This document shows positions 41,258 to 41,439 of a stretch of DNA of 41,439 nucleotides, piece by piece; the stretch's first letter is position 1; each line of letters begins with the position of its first letter. The translations under genes and the position numbers were made by a program. Source of the DNA: Streptomyces sp. ISL-100 (GTDB taxonomy: Bacteria; Actinomycetota; Actinomycetes; Streptomycetales; Streptomycetaceae); the NCBI RefSeq assembly GCF_018614615.1, contig NZ_JAGGOK010000022.1:1-41439 (forward strand). The letters run 5' to 3'. Under the pieces are notes generated by a model. It was not told the DNA's origin. It ran no database searches and saw only the letters and a program-made list of their open reading frames with translations.

Positions 41258-41439
41258 AGGGCGTGTGTCGAAAGTAGATCTTGATCGTGGGATGATCTTG
41301 GTTCGTGTCGCGTGGAGACCTGACGGACAAGCAGTGGGCAGTGCTTGAACTGCTGTTGCCGAACGGCAAGAAGTCCGGCCGACCGCCGATATGGACCAGG
41401 CGGCAGCTGATCGACGGTATACGGTTCCGGGTCCGCACC
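41257..41439 (+). mobile_element. left end of an IS5-family insertion sequence, cut by window edge
   Basis: The sequence from about 41257 (TAGGGCGTGTGTCGAAAGTA) looks like the terminal inverted repeat and promoter region that precede IS5-group transposases in Streptomyces. The transposase starts 48 bases inside. The right end is beyond the window, so the repeat cannot be confirmed. Confidence 0.55.
41305..41439 (+). CDS. IS5-family transposase, N-terminal part
   Basis: 45 codons from a GTG at 41305 run off the window. SRGDLTDKQWAVLELLLPNG and GRPPIWTRRQLIDGIRFRVR match the N-terminal helical domain (DUF4096) of IS5-group DDE transposases almost word for word. The frame is uninterrupted, so the element may be intact. 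The DDE residues would lie beyond the edge. Confidence 0.88.
   Translation, partial: MSRGDLTDKQWAVLELLLPNGKKSGRPPIWTRRQLIDGIRFRVRT

Noticed and set aside
1..41439. tRNA, rRNA or CRISPR array
   Set aside because: No cloverleaf-like sequence, rRNA stretch or regularly spaced repeat array was seen on reading through the window; a dedicated scan was not possible.

Overview
The window is high-GC actinobacterial DNA, almost certainly from a Streptomyces chromosome. Codons end overwhelmingly in G or C, GTG and TTG starts are common, GGAGG-type ribosome sites precede most genes, and the gene content (SgcJ/EcaC-like secreted protein, VanW protein, Pls-type synthetase domain, lasso peptide operon, teichoic-acid-type glycosyltransferases, tendamistat-like protein) is typical of that genus. 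All coordinates were worked out by hand and no database was searched.

Layout, left to right. (1) 1-6710: an alpha/beta-hydrolase remnant, a secreted SgcJ/EcaC-like protein, a two-component pair (sensor kinase and OmpR-type regulator), two truncated genes that meet tail to tail near 3365, a large membrane-anchored VanW protein, a transposase scrap, and a conserved hypothetical. (2) 7196-19388, all on the minus strand: a compact nonribosomal peptide gene cluster. SbnA and SbnB homologues should make L-2,3-diaminopropionate (Dap). A SyrP/TauD-like dioxygenase may hydroxylate an amino acid. The synthetase is split into a half-condensation/adenylation/carrier/thioesterase protein and a separate carrier-plus-Pls-type membrane terminal-domain protein. 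A GltD-like oxidoreductase and an acyl-CoA dehydrogenase lie upstream. (3) 19622-20423: a broken DUF2855 gene and a TetR tail meet head to tail at a rearrangement scar. (4) 20701-25274, minus strand: a complete lasso peptide operon (A-C-E-B-D order in transcription). Its precursor core, LLQNSGNDRLILSKN, has the citrulassin pattern. (5) 25275-26398: about 1.1 kb without a convincing gene, containing palindromic sites. (6) 26399-40266: one frameshifted small membrane protein, then a cell-surface glycopolymer region (two stand-alone glycosyltransferases, a fused GT2/CDP-glycerol glycerophosphotransferase, two polytopic membrane proteins, a GtrA flippase-like protein with a divergent polyprenyl-phosphate glycosyltransferase, and another membrane protein), interrupted by degraded genes and IS5-type transposase debris. 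(7) 40680-41439: a secreted four-cysteine protein of the tendamistat type and, at the right edge, the start of an IS5-family element.

How the genes work together. In region 2, SbnA would condense O-phosphoserine with glutamate and SbnB would oxidatively release Dap, 2-oxoglutarate and NADH. The adenylation domain would load an amino acid, and the membrane-bound Pls-like terminal domain probably supplies the peptide-bond-forming activity that the truncated condensation domain lacks. This split arrangement is the best candidate for an undescribed system. In region 4, the precursor leader is bound by the PqqD-like protein, cut by the transglutaminase-like protease, cyclised by the asparagine-synthetase-like enzyme between Leu1 and Asp8, and exported by the ABC transporter. 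The peptidylarginine deiminase that would convert Arg9 to citrulline is not in this window. Region 6 probably builds and modifies a teichoic-acid-like wall polymer.
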